Source: Strigamia acuminata
Lineage: Eukaryota; Arthropoda; Chilopoda; Geophilomorpha; Linotaeniidae
Reading direction: 5' to 3'
Length of the DNA: 60,000 nucleotides
NCBI GenBank assembly: GCA_949358305.1
Contig: OX442322.1
Location: 8,248,001-8,308,000, forward strand
Shown: positions 58,851-60,000 of the stretch, one piece after another
How the letters are laid out: each line of letters starts with the position of its first letter
How positions within the stretch are numbered: the stretch's first letter is position 1
Notes under the pieces: model-generated
Databases searched by the model: none
What the model was told of the DNA's origin: nothing
Seen by the model: only the letters and a program-made list of their open reading frames with translations
Program-made: the position numbers and the translations under genes

Positions 58851-60000
58851 TCAGTCCAGTTCAAGAGCTCTCACATGCTTAACTGATCTTTTCAGTTCAC
58901 GTCCATCTGGTAGCACTACTTTAATGACTCGAGTAAAACCATCCTCACCTGGAAAAATCTCCTTTATCCGGGCAAGTGGCCAAAAATAGGGATTTGTTCC
59001 TATTTTTTCTAACAACACGATCTGATTCACTTTGGGGTTTTTGAAATTTTTATCGCCTTTGGTCTCGTAAAAATTTCGCAATTGCATAAGGTAACTTTTT
59101 CTCCACACTCTCCAAAATTCCCAAATGAACTGTCTTCGTTTAATGTCTAATTTTCTTAAATCTGTCTTTTTGATGGCACTCAATTTTTTGTTTATAAGGT
59201 ATTTTGGTAAACCACCGGTTAAAAAATTTTCAGGTGCCAAAATTCTGCCTCCATCAACACTGTCGGGAACGTAGGATAAAGGTCTTGAATTTAATACGGA
59301 ACTAATTTCCAAAGCTAAGGTTTGAAGAGTCTCCAAATCAACGGTATATCGAAGCAAAGTTTTTCGAAGTTTATCTTCAACTGAACGGACAAGGCGTTCC
59401 CATGCCCCTCCCATCCAGGGGGACAGTGGTGGAATAAAAGTCCATAACACTCTTTTTTCCGATAGGAAAGTCTGTATGTCCTTGTGGCCAATGAGCTTGC
59501 CCCATGATTGTAACTCCACACTACCACGTTCGAATGTTTTGCTATTATCTGAGAATATTTTGGCAGGATATCCAAAGCGAGCTCCAAATCTTCGCATTGC
59601 TAACAAAAACTTGGGAACAGAAAGGTCTTCGGACACTTCTAAATGTAGGCTTCTTGTCACCATACACGTGAATAAAAGAATATAAACCTTTTTCCGTTCT
59701 TTTTTGTTGTTGCCAACATAAATGGGTCCAAGATGATCAATTCCAGTGTGTTGGAATGGAGCCGCTGGAGTTACACGTTCAGTGGGAAGGTCACCAGTAG
59801 AAGGGTTATTTCTCGCAAGTTTAGCACGTCTGCAAATTGCACATTCTCGAATAACTGTTTGAATTGTTTTCCTTCCTCTTATGATCCAAAATTGTTCACG
59901 TAAGTGATAAAGGGTTTCACTAATATCACCGTGAAGTAGTTCTAGATGTGCCTTTCTGATCAACAGTCGTGTTATCCCACTATCGTAATGTAAAATAATC
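58851..60000 (-). CDS. BEL4 Gag-Pol, C-terminal part (integrase), continues past window
   Basis: 383 codons open from the right edge to the stop at 58851. They comprise an H2C2 zinc finger (LELLHGDISETLYHLRE, CAICRRAK), the integrase core with GIDHLGPI, FSDNSKTF and GGAWERLVR (all three catalytic residues), and the DUF5641-like end with VRALELD. It is intact in the window. TTGCCGGCG (58803-58811) just beyond the stop is the complement of the conserved 3' box next to the LTR. Confidence 0.94.
   Translation of the reverse strand, partial: IILHYDSGITRLLIRKAHLELLHGDISETLYHLREQFWIIRGRKTIQTVIRECAICRRAKLARNNPSTGDLPTERVTPAAPFQHTGIDHLGPIYVGNNKKERKKVYILLFTCMVTRSLHLEVSEDLSVPKFLLAMRRFGARFGYPAKIFSDNSKTFERGSVELQSWGKLIGHKDIQTFLSEKRVLWTFIPPLSPWMGGAWERLVRSVEDKLRKTLLRYTVDLETLQTLALEISSVLNSRPLSYVPDSVDGGRILAPENFLTGGLPKYLINKKLSAIKKTDLRKLDIKRRQFIWEFWRVWRKSYLMQLRNFYETKGDKNFKNPKVNQIVLLEKIGTNPYFWPLARIKEIFPGEDGFTRVIKVVLPDGRELKRSVKHVRALELD

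Larger units (their letters stand above)
57284..60000 (-). mobile_element. BEL4: BEL/Pao element, cut by right window edge
   Basis: The visible part on the minus strand is the 3' LTR (57284-58797) and the end of a Gag-Pol frame. The left flank GAAC (57280-57283) would be the target copy, with its partner outside the window. The pol is closer to BEL1 and BEL2 than to BEL3. It is inserted in BEL3B integrase, upstream of the first catalytic Asp. Confidence 0.93.

Overview
The window is an animal genomic locus built almost entirely from nested LTR retrotransposons. I see no host protein-coding gene, tRNA, rRNA or CRISPR. BEL/Pao elements, the dominant class here, are confined to metazoans, so the source is an animal, most likely an invertebrate. 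An arthropod is only my guess, from the mix of BEL/Pao, Ty1/copia and Ty3/gypsy and from a Drosophila-copia-style primer site. Family names used here (Copia-1, Copia-2, BEL1 to BEL4, Gypsy-1) are local labels.

Layout, left to right. 1-5730: Copia-1 (minus), coding frame open in the window and running off the left edge. 5731-5812: scrap of BEL3A gag. 5813-15379: BEL1a (plus), complete, 4-bp target duplication CCAA. 15380-16480: BEL3A gag start, leader and first piece of its 5' LTR. 16481-25714: BEL2 (minus), complete, duplication CAGA. 25715-25960: second piece of the BEL3A LTR. 25961-40257: a rearranged BEL1 composite, made of a plus-strand LTR plus leader joined head-on to a minus-strand gag/leader/LTR that is in tandem with a full-length minus-strand BEL1c. 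40258-40544: last piece of the BEL3A LTR. 40545-40879: part of a BEL4-type LTR into which BEL3A inserted. 40880-41141: unassigned. 41142-42061: intact 3' LTR of BEL3B. 42062-57283: BEL3B integrase region, split by Copia-2 (42670-48549, duplication CCAAG) and Gypsy-1 (48832-57206, duplication GTAT). 57284-60000: BEL4 (minus), running off the right edge.

Most elements look young. BEL1a, BEL1c, BEL2, Copia-2 and Gypsy-1 have uninterrupted coding frames. LTR pairs differ by zero to three substitutions by eye. Several target duplications are exact, and the BEL3B LTR is an uninterrupted copy of the site into which BEL2 inserted in BEL3A. Relative order can be read from the nesting: BEL4-type LTR, then BEL3A, then Copia-1, BEL1a, BEL2 and the two opposed BEL1 insertions; separately BEL3B, then Copia-2, Gypsy-1 and BEL4.

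Each element encodes its own cycle: Gag packages RNA, an aspartic protease matures the polyprotein, RT/RNase H copies RNA to DNA, and integrase inserts it. BEL and Copia elements use one long Gag-Pol frame; Gypsy-1 uses two frames joined by an apparent -1 frameshift signal. The points most worth following up are the inverted BEL1 composite, a sense-strand leader frame spanning the LTR boundary in three BEL families, LTR motifs shared between BEL families (RFX X-box-like palindrome, CRE, GC-rich hairpin), the pyrimidine tract where a polypurine tract is expected, and the Gypsy frameshift cassette.
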